A stretch of 64,000 nucleotides of DNA from Mycobacterium barrassiae (GCF_025822765.1 NZ_JACKUK010000033.1:1-64000); one strand, 5' to 3'. Shown: positions 26,845 through 36,568, counted from the first letter of the stretch. Translations and numbers: made by a program. Notes: generated by a model from the sequence alone, not told the origin.

Positions 26845-26942
26845 GCCCGCCGGGGCTAGCCGCGTTCATTCGTAACCCACCGTTGGTGTGCTGCTAAGTG
26901 TCGCGTAGCGATGCGCTCATCGCGGCTGCCTAGAGAGGTGGT

Positions 26943-28292
26943 ATGCGATGCTCTGTTTTCGGCACGGGTTATCTCGGTGCGACGCACGCCGCCGGAATGG
27001 CCGAACTCGGGCACGAGGTAATAGGGGTCGACATCGACCCTGGGAAGGTCGCCAAGCTCGCCTCCGGCGACATCCCGTTCTACGAACCTGGTCTACGGAA
27101 GATGTTGAGCGACAACATCGCTGCGGGCCGGCTGAGCTTCACCACCGACTACGACGCGGCGGCCGAATTCGCCGATGTGCACTTCCTCGGGGTCGGAACT
27201 CCACAGAAGAAGGGCGAATACGGCGCGGATCTCCGCCATGTGCACGCCGTCATCGACAGATTGGTGCCGCTGCTCACCCGGGCGGCGGTCATCGTCGGCA
27301 AGTCCACGGTCCCCGTCGGGACCGCAGCCGAACTCGGCGAGCGGGCGCGGGCGTTGGCAGCAGGCGGCATCGACGTCGAGGTGGCGTGGAACCCCGAATT
27401 CCTGCGTGAGGGCTTCGCCGTGCACGACACGCTGCATCCGGACCGGATCGTGCTTGGCGTACCGGGGAATTCGGTGTCAGCCGAAGCGGCGGTCCGCGAG
27501 CTGTACGCACCGCTTCTCGCCGAAGGCGTGCCCTTCCTCGTTACCGACCTGCAGACCGCCGAGCTCGTCAAGGTGTCCGCCAACGCGTTTCTCGCCACGA
27601 AGATCTCGTTCATCAACGCGATCTCGGAGGTGTGTGAGGCGGTCGATGCCGACGTCACGATGCTCGCCGACGCGCTGGGGCATGACCCACGCATCGGGCG
27701 GCGATTCCTCAACGCGGGCCTCGGATTCGGCGGCGGCTGCCTGCCCAAGGACATCCGTGCATTCATGGCCCGTGCCGGCGAGCTCGGTGCCAACCACGCG
27801 CTGACGTTTCTTCGCGAGGTGGACAGCATCAACATGCGCCGTCGCACCCGAATGGTGGAGTTGGCCACAACCGCTTGCGGCGGCTCACTTCTCGGCGCGA
27901 ACATCGCGGTTCTCGGCGCGGCGTTCAAACCCGAGTCCGACGACGTGCGTGACTCACCCGCACTCAACGTCGCGGGCATGCTGCAGCTCAACGGCGCCAC
28001 CGTCAACGTGTACGATCCCAAGGCGATCGAGAACTCGCAGCGGCTCTTCCCCACGCTGAACTACTCGACATCGGCGGTGGAGGCCTGCGAACGTGCCGAT
28101 GCGGTGCTGGTGCTGACCGAGTGGCGCGAGTTCGTCGAACTCGAACCCGGCGATCTCGCCGAGACCGTACGCGCCAAAGTCGTTGTGGACGGCCGTAACT
28201 GCCTCGATGCCGACCGCTGGTTCAACGCGGGCTGGCGGGTGTACTGCCTGGGCAAGAGCCCGCGTGGGGTCAGTCCGCCGTCGCTTGTCTGA
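26943..28292 (+). CDS. udgA: UDP-glucose 6-dehydrogenase
   Basis: The 449-residue protein starts with a Rossmann NAD site (VFGTGYLGATHAAGMAELGHEVIGVDID) and has the family hallmark GFGGGCLPKDIRAF with catalytic C266. The central dimer helix and C-terminal UDP-binding domain (AAFKPESDDVRDSPALNVAGML) follow. It oxidises UDP-glucose twice with NAD to UDP-glucuronate, a precursor for envelope polysaccharides. Length and motifs match the udgA of mycobacteria. A ribosome site AGAGAGGTGGT precedes ATG 26943. The 3' end overlaps the convergent TetR gene by 23 bases. Confidence 0.95.
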   Translation: MRCSVFGTGYLGATHAAGMAELGHEVIGVDIDPGKVAKLASGDIPFYEPGLRKMLSDNIAAGRLSFTTDYDAAAEFADVHFLGVGTPQKKGEYGADLRHVHAVIDRLVPLLTRAAVIVGKSTVPVGTAAELGERARALAAGGIDVEVAWNPEFLREGFAVHDTLHPDRIVLGVPGNSVSAEAAVRELYAPLLAEGVPFLVTDLQTAELVKVSANAFLATKISFINAISEVCEAVDADVTMLADALGHDPRIGRRFLNAGLGFGGGCLPKDIRAFMARAGELGANHALTFLREVDSINMRRRTRMVELATTACGGSLLGANIAVLGAAFKPESDDVRDSPALNVAGMLQLNGATVNVYDPKAIENSQRLFPTLNYSTSAVEACERADAVLVLTEWREFVELEPGDLAETVRAKVVVDGRNCLDADRWFNAGWRVYCLGKSPRGVSPPSLV

Positions 28293-28890
28293 GCATCCCG
28301 TCGAAGCCCTGCCACAACAGCCTGACGACGAGTTCGACGACACGTTCCCGCGGCGCGTCGCGGTTCTCATACCACCATCGGGCCACGCCGTCGGCCGCCG
28401 ATTGGGTTGCGCGGGCGAGGATCCACGCGGCCTCGTCGAGGGTGATGCCGTTCAGCTGGGTCCGATCTCCGGCGCCGAACCGGATCAGATCGGCGATGCT
28501 GGCGGTCCCGCGATCGGCGATCTCCCGACACGCCGCGGCGATCTCCGGATCGGCGTGCATGTCCTGGTGCAGCACGCGCCAGAAGAACGGGTCCTCCTCG
28601 ATGAACGCGAAGTAGCTCGAAATGCTGGCACGGACCATCTCCTCGACCGAACCTCCCTCGAGGCGGCGCAGTGAACGCTCCCGCAACTGTTCGGAGTGCG
28701 CTTCGAGAAGCGTGATGTGTAGTTCGCGCTTGGAGCCGAAGTGGTCGTAGAGAACCGAGGGGACGACTCCGGCGCGGGCGGCGATGTCGGCCATCTTGGT
28801 GGCGGTGTACCCGTGCTCGGCAAACACCTCCACGGCCGCATCGAGGATGCGGACCCGGCGCTCCTCGGCGGACATCCGCTTCCTTGCCAT
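28270..28890 (-). CDS. TetR family transcriptional regulator
   Basis: The 206-residue protein has the TetR HTH at about 10-60 (RRVRILDAAVEVFAEHGYTATKMADIAARAGVVPSVLYDHFGSKRELH) and an all-helical ligand domain after it. It is divergent from the cytochrome P450 gene with 87 bases between starts, and two near-identical 18-base palindromes lie in that gap, one touching its own start codon. It is probably an autoregulated repressor of the P450, released by the P450 substrate. ATG 28890 is used because upstream sequence runs through the operators. Confidence 0.9.
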   Translation of the reverse strand: MARKRMSAEERRVRILDAAVEVFAEHGYTATKMADIAARAGVVPSVLYDHFGSKRELHITLLEAHSEQLRERSLRRLEGGSVEEMVRASISSYFAFIEEDPFFWRVLHQDMHADPEIAAACREIADRGTASIADLIRFGAGDRTQLNGITLDEAAWILARATQSAADGVARWWYENRDAPRERVVELVVRLLWQGFDGMLRQATAD

Positions 28891-28942
28891 ACCGAATGAT
28901 AATTCGGTAAGCTCGTATCCCATAACCGAATTACAATTCGGT
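28891..28942. promoter_or_regulatory. Paired TetR operators between regulator and P450
   Basis: ACCGAATGATAATTCGGT (28891-28908) and ACCGAATTACAATTCGGT (28925-28942) are palindromes differing only in the centre, with midpoints 34 bases apart. They flank both promoters. Confidence 0.85.
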
Positions 28943-28977
28943 TGATGGCGCAGGCACCGTTTCAGGGCGGGAGGGGC

Positions 28978-30300
28978 ATGACTCAAGGCCCGATCAAGCA
29001 GCGGATTCACTGGCTTGCCGTGCACGGCGGAATCCGCGGATTCTCCAAGTTCGTCGCCCGTAAGGGCGATCCGCAGGGCCGCCTGCTCGCCGACCCCGCC
29101 GTGCGGGCGAACCCCGTCGCATTCATCGAGGAAGTGCGGGCGATGGGTCCGATCGTCAGGTGTCGTGCGGCGTACCTGACCGTCGACTACAAGGTCGCCA
29201 ACGACCTACTGCGTGCCGATGACTTCGAGGTCTTCGGGATGGGTTCCAATCTGCCGAAACCGGTGCAGTGGGTGGCCGACCGCACCCGGTCCGATCTGAT
29301 GCACCCGATTCGACCGCCGTCGATGTTGTCCGTGGAGCCGCCGCAGCACACGCGCTACCGCAAGCTGGTGTCGTCGGTGTTCACGCCGCGTGCGGTCGCC
29401 GCACTGCGTGACCGCGTCCAGGAGTCGGCCAACGCGCTTCTCGACGGGCTAACAGACGCCCGTACCACAGATATTGTCGACCGGTACTGCTCACAACTTC
29501 CCGTCACGGTCATCGGCGACATCCTCGGGGTGCCGGAGGACGCGCGGCCGCGCATCCTCGAGTTCGGTGAACTCGGGGCACCGAGCCTCGACATCGGATT
29601 GACGTGGCGGCAGTACCAGACGGTCAACCGAGGTATCGAGGGTTTCAGCGGCTGGCTGACGAACCACCTGCGGGCCCTGCGCCGCAATCCCGGTGATGAC
29701 CTGATGAGCCAGATCATCGTGGCCTCGGAAGGGGCCGAAGGGGGTCCGCTGACGGAGCGGGAGCTGCTGGCGACCGCGGGGCTGGTGCTGGCGGCCGGGT
29801 TCGAGACGACGGTCAACCTGCTTGGCAACGGAATTCGGATGCTGCTGGAGACCTCTGAGCATCTCGGCACCCTGGCGTCCCGTCCCGAGCTGTGGCCCAC
29901 CGCGGTCGAGGAGATCCTGCGGCTGGACTCGCCGGTGCAACTCAGTGCGCGCATCGCGACCAAGGACAGTGACGTGGCCGGCATGACGGTGCCGCGCAAC
30001 AAGGCCGTGATCATCTATCTCGCGGGCGCCAACCGCGATCCCAAGGTCTTCGACGATCCGCACCGGTTCGACATCGAACGCCCCAATGCGGGCAAGCATC
30101 TGTCGTTCTCCGGCGGCAGGCACTTCTGTCTCGGCGCGGCGCTGGCGCGCGCCGAAGGTGAAGTCGGGCTGCGCACGTTCTTCGAGCGCTTCCCGGACGC
30201 ACGGCTCGCCGGTGAGGGCAGCCGTCGCCAAACGCGGGTGCTGCGTGGCTGGTCGTCGCTTCCGATCACGCTCGGAAAGGCCCGCGCCGCTGTAGGTTAG
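28978..30300 (+). CDS. Cytochrome P450
   Basis: The 440-residue protein has the P450 signatures in order: I-helix LVLAAGFETTVNLLGNG, ExxR in EEILRLDSPVQ and heme motif FSGGRHFCLGAALARAEG with axial C384. It is a soluble class I monooxygenase that would need ferredoxin and a reductase; neither is adjacent. The substrate is unknown; mycobacterial P450s of this kind act on lipids, sterols or xenobiotics. ATG 28978 follows GGGAGGGGC, and a second upstream ATG lies within the operator. Control is by the divergent TetR gene. Confidence 0.93.
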   Translation: MTQGPIKQRIHWLAVHGGIRGFSKFVARKGDPQGRLLADPAVRANPVAFIEEVRAMGPIVRCRAAYLTVDYKVANDLLRADDFEVFGMGSNLPKPVQWVADRTRSDLMHPIRPPSMLSVEPPQHTRYRKLVSSVFTPRAVAALRDRVQESANALLDGLTDARTTDIVDRYCSQLPVTVIGDILGVPEDARPRILEFGELGAPSLDIGLTWRQYQTVNRGIEGFSGWLTNHLRALRRNPGDDLMSQIIVASEGAEGGPLTERELLATAGLVLAAGFETTVNLLGNGIRMLLETSEHLGTLASRPELWPTAVEEILRLDSPVQLSARIATKDSDVAGMTVPRNKAVIIYLAGANRDPKVFDDPHRFDIERPNAGKHLSFSGGRHFCLGAALARAEGEVGLRTFFERFPDARLAGEGSRRQTRVLRGWSSLPITLGKARAAVG

Positions 30301-30304
30301 TGAT

Positions 30305-31057
30305 GTGGACTTGCGAGCGGCGCTGCTCGACCAAACCCAGGCATTCGGCGAATTGGTCCGCGGCGCAGACCCTTTGACGCCGATCCCGACCTGCCCCGAC
30401 TGGACGCTCAAGCAGTTGTTCCGCCATGTCGGCCGGGGCACCCGGTGGGCCGCGCAGATCATCTCCGAGCGCCGCAACGAGCCGGTCAACCCGCGCGAAG
30501 TGCGCAACGGCAAGCCGCCGGATGATCTCGACGCCGCGATCGACTGGCTCAACGCCGGGCCCCATGCAGTGATCACTGCAATAGATCAGGTCGGCTCCGA
30601 CGCCCGGGTCTGGACCGCTGCGGGCATGCGGCCCGCGGGATGGTGGATCCGCAGGCTCCTGCACGAGGTGGCGGTGCACCGCGCCGACGCGGCCTTAGCG
30701 CTCGGCGCCGACTACGACGTGTCGCCGGACCTGGCGGCCGACGCTATCAGCGAGTGGATCGAGCTGATGGTGCTCCAGGCGACTCGACAGACCACCCCGC
30801 CGCTGGAGCGCGGCCGCACACTGCACCTCCACGCGACCGACGCCGGGCTCGGACCGACCGGCGAGTGGACCATCGCGCACGACGATGGAGGCCTGTCCTG
30901 GACTCACGATCACGGCAAGGGAGACGTCGCGCTGCGCGGACCGGCCAAAGATCTGCTGCTCGCGGTCGTGCGCAGACGCCCGGTGACCGAGCTCGATATC
31001 GAGGTCTTCGGTGACTCCGACGTGTGGGACGGGTGGCTCGAGCGCACCCCGTTCTGA
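30305..31057 (+). CDS. Maleylpyruvate isomerase-like mycothiol-dependent protein
   Basis: The 250-residue protein has a DinB/MDMPI N-terminal helical bundle (PTCPDWTLKQLFRHVGRGTRWAAQII) with metal-binding His candidates, including RRLLHEVAVHRADAALALG. A smaller C-terminal domain follows. Actinobacterial members of this family use mycothiol as a cofactor; this one corresponds to the Rv0332 group, a reading from memory. GTG 30305 starts 4 bases after the P450 stop, so the two may be co-transcribed, although in other mycobacteria the P450 is not always there. Substrate unknown. Confidence 0.82.
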   Translation: MDLRAALLDQTQAFGELVRGADPLTPIPTCPDWTLKQLFRHVGRGTRWAAQIISERRNEPVNPREVRNGKPPDDLDAAIDWLNAGPHAVITAIDQVGSDARVWTAAGMRPAGWWIRRLLHEVAVHRADAALALGADYDVSPDLAADAISEWIELMVLQATRQTTPPLERGRTLHLHATDAGLGPTGEWTIAHDDGGLSWTHDHGKGDVALRGPAKDLLLAVVRRRPVTELDIEVFGDSDVWDGWLERTPF

Positions 31058-31092
31058 TCGGCACCTGCGCGGCAGTTGGTACCTTCACGACC

Positions 31093-31440
31093 ATGACCAC
31101 ATCGGAGATCGCGACCGTGCTGGCGTGGCATGACGCGCTCAAAGACCAGGACCTCGACACCCTGATCCAGGTCTCCAGCGATGACATCGAGTTCGGCGAG
31201 GCCGGCGGCGCAGGCCAGGGACACGCCGCCCTGCGCGAGTGGGCCACAACGGTGGCCCCCGCAGCGGCGATACCGGGGCGGATGTATGTGCGCGACGGCG
31301 TGGTGGTCGCGGAGGAGGAGGACGGCAAGGCGTCGGCGTTCCGGGTGGTCCGCGATCACGTCACATCGGTGTTCCGCCACGACGACCTGGCATCGGCCTT
31401 GGCCGCCACCGAGATGTCCGAGAAAGATCTGGTGAGCTGA
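31093..31440 (+). CDS. SnoaL/NTF2-like protein (Rv0333 type)
   Basis: This 115-residue protein has the cone-shaped NTF2-like fold: an N-terminal helix pair ([31 protein letters not shown]), then [14 protein letters not shown] and a curved sheet ([37 protein letters not shown]). Such proteins bind small hydrophobic ligands or act as isomerases. It sits between the mycothiol-type protein and rmlA; its TGA overlaps the ATG of rmlA by one base, so the two are translated together. That coupling suggests a link to rhamnose metabolism, but no activity can be named. Confidence 0.8.
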   Translation: MTTSEIATVLAWHDALKDQDLDTLIQVSSDDIEFGEAGGAGQGHAALREWATTVAPAAAIPGRMYVRDGVVVAEEEDGKASAFRVVRDHVTSVFRHDDLASALAATEMSEKDLVS

Positions 31441-32303
31441 TGAAGGGGATCATTCTCGCCGGCGGATCGGGAACCCGGCTCTATCCGATCACCATGGGCG
31501 TCAGCAAGCAGCTGGTGCCGGTCTTCGACAAGCCGATGATCTACTACCCGCTGTCCACTCTGATCATGGCGGGCATCCGCGACATCCAGGTGATCACCAC
31601 CGCGGAGGACGCGCCCGCGTTCCACCGGTTGCTGGGCGACGGCTCGCATTTCGGGATCAACCTCACCTACGCCGTACAGGACAGGCCGGACGGTCTGGCG
31701 CAGGCGTTCATCATCGGCGCCGACCACATCGGCAATGACTCAGTGGCATTGGTGCTGGGCGACAACATCTTCTACGGCCCGAGCCTGGGCACCAGCCTGA
31801 CGCGGTTCCAAAATATCGATGGCGGTGCGATTTTCGCGTACTGGGTGGCCAACCCGTCCGCCTACGGTGTGGTGGAGTTCAGCGATGACGGTATCGCGCT
31901 GTCCTTGGAGGAGAAGCCCGCAACCCCGAAGTCGCACTACGCGGTTCCCGGCCTGTACTTCTACGACAACGACGTCATCGAGATCGCGCGCTCGATAGAG
32001 CCCTCATCGCGAGGCGAATACGAGATCACCGACATCAACCGGATCTACCTGAACCAGGGCCGCCTTGCGGTCGAGGTGCTGGCGCGCGGAACCGCGTGGC
32101 TGGACACCGGAACATTCGACTCGCTGCTGGACGCCAGCGATTACGTGCGCACCATCGAACGCCGGCAGGGCCTGAAGATCGGTGCTCCCGAGGAAGTGGC
32201 CTGGCGGGCCGGTTTCATCGATGACGACCAATTGGCCGCGCGCGCAAAGGAATTGCTCAAGTCCGGCTACGGTGCGTATCTGCTGGGGTTACTGGAGCGG
32301 TAG
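31440..32303 (+). CDS. rmlA: Glucose-1-phosphate thymidylyltransferase
   Basis: The 287-residue protein has the nucleotidyltransferase signature [41 protein letters not shown], the metal-binding [10 protein letters not shown] and the [10 protein letters not shown] motif of RmlA. It makes dTDP-glucose from dTTP and glucose-1-phosphate, the first step to dTDP-rhamnose, which links arabinogalactan to peptidoglycan in mycobacteria and is essential there. ATG 31440 overlaps the upstream stop. rmlB, C and D are elsewhere, as in other mycobacteria. The 3' end overlaps the convergent YibE/F-like gene by 47 bases. Confidence 0.96.
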   Translation: MKGIILAGGSGTRLYPITMGVSKQLVPVFDKPMIYYPLSTLIMAGIRDIQVITTAEDAPAFHRLLGDGSHFGINLTYAVQDRPDGLAQAFIIGADHIGNDSVALVLGDNIFYGPSLGTSLTRFQNIDGGAIFAYWVANPSAYGVVEFSDDGIALSLEEKPATPKSHYAVPGLYFYDNDVIEIARSIEPSSRGEYEITDINRIYLNQGRLAVEVLARGTAWLDTGTFDSLLDASDYVRTIERRQGLKIGAPEEVAWRAGFIDDDQLAARAKELLKSGYGAYLLGLLER

Positions 32304-33513
32304 GCGTCGCGAGCATTGCGGCGATCGCCGTCGTCAACGGCACCGACAGCGCCAGCGCGATCCCGCCGACCGCTGAGCGCGCAATTTCGATTGCCACACT
32401 CTCACTGGTCAGGACGTCACCCAGCGACCGGTTGGCGACGCTGAACAACAACAGCAGCGGTAACGCGCTGCCCGCGTACGCGAGCACCAGCGTGTAGACG
32501 GTGCTGGCGATATGGTCGCGGCCCACCCGCATCGCGCCGACGAACACCGCCCGGCGGGAGGCGCCCTCCATCCCGGCCAGCTCGAACGCCGTCGACGCCT
32601 GCGTGACGGTGACGTCGTTGAGCACACCGAGCGAGCCGACGATGAACCCGGCCAGCAGCAGGCCGGTGATCGACACATTGCCCAAATACGTTGCGACGGC
32701 GTTGTTCTCTTCCTCAGAGAGGCCGGTCAAGTGGGTCAACTCGATTGCAGCCCAGGACAATAGGGCCGCCAACAACAAAGAGGCCAGCGTGCCGAGCAAC
32801 GCCGCGCTGGTGCGCAGGCTCACGCCGTGTGCCAGGTAGATGACCGCGTAGAGGATCATCGACGACGCCACCAACGCGACGGGGATGGCTGCGGCGCCGT
32901 CACGCAGGGCAGGCAGCATGAACACGACCAGCACCACGAACGCGACGACGATGCCGATCAGCGCCCGGAATCCGCGCCACCGAGCCACCGCGACGACCAC
33001 TACCGCGAACACCACGGCCAGCCCGATCAACGGCCACGCCCGCTCGTAGTCGTAGAACGAGTACGTGGTGGTGCCGGTCGGATCGACCTGACGGGTTATT
33101 CGGATCTGGTCACCGACCGCGAGCTGAGGCTGCCCGGCTCCGCCGCTGAATTCCAGCAGCGTGTTCGCGCCCTCGTTCGGGCCGGAGTCGATGGCGACGA
33201 ACGCCTGCACACAGTTGGGGTCACCCTGCGCGGGCGCCGGAGGGGCGGTCAGCACCGCACCCACCGACTGGTACCCGCACGGCGCGGCACTGGTCGACAC
33301 CACATGGCCCGCCTCAGTGGTGACCGCACCACCCGCCGCGTTCTGGAACGGCAGCGGGATGTCGACCTTCTGCTTACTCGGCCACAGCCAGGCGGCGCCG
33401 GCCAGCGTCACCACACCAATGGCGATCAACAGGCCGACGACAACCTTGGCGGCGAGCGGTCCGAAGGGCGTTGGACCCTGGAGGGAATGCGAATGCGCGT
33501 GCGAGTGCGTCAC
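32257..33513 (-). CDS. YibE/F family membrane protein
   Basis: The protein of about 418 residues has an N-terminal transmembrane anchor ([22 protein letters not shown]), an extracytoplasmic domain of about 110 residues with paired cysteines (PCGYQSV, DPNCVQA), and a C-terminal bundle of about seven helices ([35 protein letters not shown], then [21 protein letters not shown]). This matches the YibE/F family, function unknown. A His-rich N-terminus (THSHAHSHS) is notable. GTG 33513 is preferred over a TTG two codons upstream. Confidence 0.85.
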   Translation of the reverse strand: MTHSHAHSHSLQGPTPFGPLAAKVVVGLLIAIGVVTLAGAAWLWPSKQKVDIPLPFQNAAGGAVTTEAGHVVSTSAAPCGYQSVGAVLTAPPAPAQGDPNCVQAFVAIDSGPNEGANTLLEFSGGAGQPQLAVGDQIRITRQVDPTGTTTYSFYDYERAWPLIGLAVVFAVVVVAVARWRGFRALIGIVVAFVVLVVFMLPALRDGAAAIPVALVASSMILYAVIYLAHGVSLRTSAALLGTLASLLLAALLSWAAIELTHLTGLSEEENNAVATYLGNVSITGLLLAGFIVGSLGVLNDVTVTQASTAFELAGMEGASRRAVFVGAMRVGRDHIASTVYTLVLAYAGSALPLLLLFSVANRSLGDVLTSESVAIEIARSAVGGIALALSVPLTTAIAAMLATPTAPVTPADTHRSRT

Positions 33514-33534
33514 CCGCAACAGGGTAGAGGTTGT

Positions 33535-34029
33535 TTATCGGGGTCCAGGGCGACCGGGATCGACACTGGTGCCGACTGGCCTGTCGGTGACACCGCGGGT
33601 ACGGCCCAATGCGGCGCCGAGGGCGACCATCCCGACTCCGAGCACGAGATGCAGCCAGTTGTCGGCCTCGTTGACAGGCACGAAGTTCGCCGCGCTGTGG
33701 TGATCGATCACGAGCCCGTAGACGAAGAGCACCAGGTACACGATGCCGCCGCCGATGAGGAACATGCGCGCGCCGTTGAAGGTGCGGGCCAGGACAACAC
33801 CGGCGATGCCGAATGCCAAGTGCACCAAGTTGTGCAGCACCGACACGTTGAAGATTCCGAGCAGTGCCGCTTCCGAGTGATGGCCCGCGAAGCTGAGCTG
33901 GTCGTAGTTCGTCGTGATGCCCGGGATGAAACCGAGTACGCCGACGGCCAGGAAGACCACGCCGACAACAAGGGCGGCCTTCTGCACTGGTGTCGCGAAG
34001 GTGGTGCGGGCTGGATGAGATGTAGTCAT
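33535..34029 (-). CDS. DUF4383 membrane protein
   Basis: The 164-residue protein has four transmembrane helices and the DUF4383 pattern: AALVVGVVFLAVGVLGFIPG, NVSVLHNLVHLAFGIAGVVLA, RMFLIGGGIVYLVLFVYG and NWLHLVLGVGMVALGAALG. The conserved HNLVHL and WLHL histidines may bind heme or a metal, but this is speculation. Function is not known. ATG 34029 follows AGTGAGGCG. It lies 21 bases upstream of the YibE/F-like gene on the same strand, so the two are probably co-transcribed. Confidence 0.85.
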   Translation of the reverse strand: MTTSHPARTTFATPVQKAALVVGVVFLAVGVLGFIPGITTNYDQLSFAGHHSEAALLGIFNVSVLHNLVHLAFGIAGVVLARTFNGARMFLIGGGIVYLVLFVYGLVIDHHSAANFVPVNEADNWLHLVLGVGMVALGAALGRTRGVTDRPVGTSVDPGRPGPR

Positions 34030-34192
34030 ATAAATCGCCTCACTTAGTGGTTACCGGTACGGACTCCCTCGGCTGGAAGCGAACGCCCCCGTGAGATACC
34101 CGGGCATCTCCGCGGCAAACGCCTTGCGGAGGTTCGTTGTCAGCTAGGTGTCGAAGTGTTTGGACGCGCGTCAGATCGGGGAACGATGCGGC

Positions 34193-35134
34193 ATGGACGA
34201 TGTCTGGGAGTGTGTCGTCGTCGGTGCCGGCGCAGCCGGCTTGAGCGCCGCACTCGTACTCGGCCGCGCACGTCGTCGTACCTTGGTTGTCGACGTGGGG
34301 CTGCCGAGCAACGCGGCGGCCGCCGCCATCGGCGGACTGCTGGGCCATGATCAACGCCCGCCTGCCGAGTTGTATGCGAAGGGCCGTCAGGAACTGGCGG
34401 CCTATCCCACTGTCGAGTACCGCCACGCCGAAATCGTCGACGGCTCCGTCGTCGATGCCGGCGATCAGATTTTGCGACTGGTGCTCGACAGCGATGCGGA
34501 GATAACCGCCCGCCGCGTACTACTGGCCTCCGGGATGCAGTACTGCCCACCGAAGATCATGGGAATCGACGAGCTTTGGGGCAGAACGGTTTTCCAGTGC
34601 CCGTTCTGCCACGGCTGGGAGATGCGCGACAAGCGACTGGCGACACTGGCCACCGGTGAGGACGCCGTGCACTCGGCGTTGATGCTGCGCGGGTGGAGCG
34701 ACGATGTCGTGCTACTCACCGACGGTCCATCGGATCTCGACGCCGGTGGACGACGACTATTGGAAGCCGCCAACGTCGGAATCGTCGAACGGAGCATCGT
34801 GCGCCTCGTGGGTCATGACGCCCAACTGTGCGCCATCGTCTTCGACAACGGCCGCCGCCTTGAACGTGACGGGCTGCTCGTCGAGGCGCCCCTGCGGCAG
34901 CGGTCCCGGCTCGCGGAGCGGCTGGGCGCGACCTGTGCGCCCGGACCGCTCGCCGCCGACTCCGTCGAAGTGGATTCGCTGCACAGGACCAGTGTTCCCA
35001 CCGTTTTCGCAGCCGGGGACATCTGTACCGAGCATTCCGATGTCGCCGGTGCCATCGCGGGCGGCGCGCAGGCTGCCATGATCATCGTGCAGAGCCTGCT
35101 GGCCGACGAGTTCGGCCTGCCCTACCCGCCCTGA
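34193..35134 (+). CDS. Thioredoxin reductase-like NAD(P)/FAD oxidoreductase
   Basis: The 313-residue protein has the FAD-binding ECVVVGAGAAGLSAALVLGRAR, a redox-active-type C136-P-F-C139 in FQCPFCHGWE, a weak NAD(P) domain, and the second FAD motif TSVPTVFAAGDICTEHSDVAGAIAGGAQAAM. Spacing and the CxxC place it among thioredoxin reductase homologues. The region after CPFC reads LATLATGEDAVHSALMLRGW, without the usual GxGxxA, so NADPH binding may be altered. Such variants serve in natural-product disulfide formation or as ferredoxin-type flavoproteins. ATG 34193 is the likely start. It is divergent from the DUF4383 gene. Confidence 0.85.
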   Translation: MDDVWECVVVGAGAAGLSAALVLGRARRRTLVVDVGLPSNAAAAAIGGLLGHDQRPPAELYAKGRQELAAYPTVEYRHAEIVDGSVVDAGDQILRLVLDSDAEITARRVLLASGMQYCPPKIMGIDELWGRTVFQCPFCHGWEMRDKRLATLATGEDAVHSALMLRGWSDDVVLLTDGPSDLDAGGRRLLEAANVGIVERSIVRLVGHDAQLCAIVFDNGRRLERDGLLVEAPLRQRSRLAERLGATCAPGPLAADSVEVDSLHRTSVPTVFAAGDICTEHSDVAGAIAGGAQAAMIIVQSLLADEFGLPYPP

Positions 35135-35796
35135 GGCGAGGTCTGACGCTTGCGCTTCTCGGCGTCGGCCAGGTCCTCGATCTGATCGGCCTGCGCGCGC
35201 TTGGCATCGGCTTCTGCGCGTTCCTCTGCCGCATCCTCGAGCTTCGATGCCGCAGCCTTGGCGGCCGCCTGCTCGTCGGCGCGAATTTTGGCGTGCTCCT
35301 CGCGCTTTGCCGCTTCCGCTGCCTTGGTGCGCTGTGCCGCCACTACGTCGGCCTGCCGCTTCGCGGCTGTCGTGCGTTGTGCGCTCGCCACTGACGCCTC
35401 GCGCTTCTGCTCATTGGCCGAGGCGCGCGCATCGTCGATCTTGCCCTGCGCCGCGGAGCGTGCGTCTTGTTGCTCTTTGACGGCCTTGTTGCTCTTGGCT
35501 TTCAGGTCGGCCCGTGACTGCTGCTGTGCCTTTTCGGCCGCCGCATCCAGTCGGGCTGCTCTGCCCAGCGCATCGCTACGCTTGGCGAGCGCAGTGCCGC
35601 TCTCCGCAAGTTCCTTGTCGCCCAATGCATTCCCGACTGTGGCATCAAGCATGCCCAGCGACCGTTCGTAAAGCAACCGAGCGGGTGCCTCCGAGTCCAT
35701 GCGGCTGACGACGCGCTGCTCGATCAACTCGAGCGGGAATCGCGCGATTCGGTATTGAAGGCGCAAGACGGCCAGTGGGGCCTCGACGATTTTCAT
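35122..35796 (-). CDS. Coiled-coil protein of unknown function (IF2-like helical)
   Basis: The 224-residue protein is predicted almost wholly helical. Residues 80-224 are Ala/Lys/Glu/Gln-rich heptad-like repeats (AAEKAQQQSRADLKAKSNKAVKEQQDARSAAQ...AEKRKRQ). The N-terminal 60 residues (MKIVEAPLAVLRLQYRIARFPLELIEQRVV...LLYERSLGMLDATVGNALG) are more ordered and amphipathic, and may touch a membrane. Similar proteins are annotated in mycobacteria only as hypothetical. AGAGGAGTTCCA precedes ATG 35796. It follows the CsbD-like gene by 26 bases on the same strand; both are rich in coiled coil and may be partners in a stress response. It overlaps the convergent oxidoreductase by 13 bases. Confidence 0.7.
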   Translation of the reverse strand: MKIVEAPLAVLRLQYRIARFPLELIEQRVVSRMDSEAPARLLYERSLGMLDATVGNALGDKELAESGTALAKRSDALGRAARLDAAAEKAQQQSRADLKAKSNKAVKEQQDARSAAQGKIDDARASANEQKREASVASAQRTTAAKRQADVVAAQRTKAAEAAKREEHAKIRADEQAAAKAAASKLEDAAEERAEADAKRAQADQIEDLADAEKRKRQTSPQGG

Positions 35797-35822
35797 TGGA
35801 ACTCCTCTAGGTGTGCCGGTGC

Positions 35823-36380
35823 TCAGGGCAGGTCGGCTTGGTTGGTCATCTGGTCCGCTTGCCGTCTGATGCGGTCGGCCTCGGCCTTCGCGGTGGACGC
35901 GGCTCGCGTCGTAGAGAGATGGTCATCGACTGCGTCGGCCACTTCTTCAGCGGCGGATTCGACGTGCGCACGCTCCTCTGCTTTGGCCTGCGCGATGTTG
36001 GCCTGCGCATCGAGCTCGGCCTGAGTCTTCTCGCGGGCAGCCCGCTGCTGCTCGGACTTCTCCGCTGCGCGTTTCAGGCTCTCCTGCTGGTCGCGCGCCG
36101 ACTTCTGCGCCGCAGCGGTTTCCGCGTTCACCGCGACTCTCTCCTGTGCGCCTTCGGCCCTGGCTTCAGCTGCTTGTTCACGGGCCTTCGCGGCCTCGGC
36201 GTCCGCGACAGCCTCGACATTGTTGGCCTCTTTACGCTCCTTGGCCTGCGCCTGTTCAAGCTGGCCCTCCGCGGTCAACGAATCGTTGCCGGTCACAGCG
36301 CCGGCGACCTCCTTGACCTTTCCCTTGACGGAGTCGAGCAGCCCCTTGCGGGCTTCGTCGGCCTTCTTGTGCTCAGTCAT
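35823..36380 (-). CDS. CsbD-like protein with long helical extension
   Basis: The first 45 residues (EARKGLLDSVKGKVKEVAGAVTGNDSLTAEGQLEQAQAKERKEAN) match the CsbD stress-protein pattern, usually a stand-alone domain of about 60 residues. The remaining 140 residues are a charged Ala/Glu/Arg coiled coil. CsbD proteins are induced by general stress (sigma-B type), but their action is unknown. GGAAAGGGCCAG lies before ATG 36380. It precedes the helical protein gene in a likely two-gene operon. Both differ from their GC-rich enzyme neighbours by strong Ala/Glu bias, which reflects coiled-coil content rather than clear transfer. Confidence 0.75.
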   Translation of the reverse strand: MTEHKKADEARKGLLDSVKGKVKEVAGAVTGNDSLTAEGQLEQAQAKERKEANNVEAVADAEAAKAREQAAEARAEGAQERVAVNAETAAAQKSARDQQESLKRAAEKSEQQRAAREKTQAELDAQANIAQAKAEERAHVESAAEEVADAVDDHLSTTRAASTAKAEADRIRRQADQMTNQADLP

Positions 36381-36568
36381 CTGGCCCTTTCCTGGCGGGT
36401 CGACGCCGAATAAACGGCGGTTGCGCAGTAATCCGCGCCATGTATTTCGTGATTTGGACTGCGCTCCAACGAATCGGAATCAATGCATTCCGACCGTGAA
36501 TTCGCGGACCGGGTGCTCCGTCCGCAGGGCAGTGGTTACCCGACGCTGGTGGCGATAAACCTGAGCGG

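Noticed and set aside
25204-26850. Possible tandem DNA repeat or CRISPR-like array in 26560-26700
   Set aside because: The repeats are codons for Pro/Gln in the tail of a membrane protein, with no constant repeat and unique spacers.
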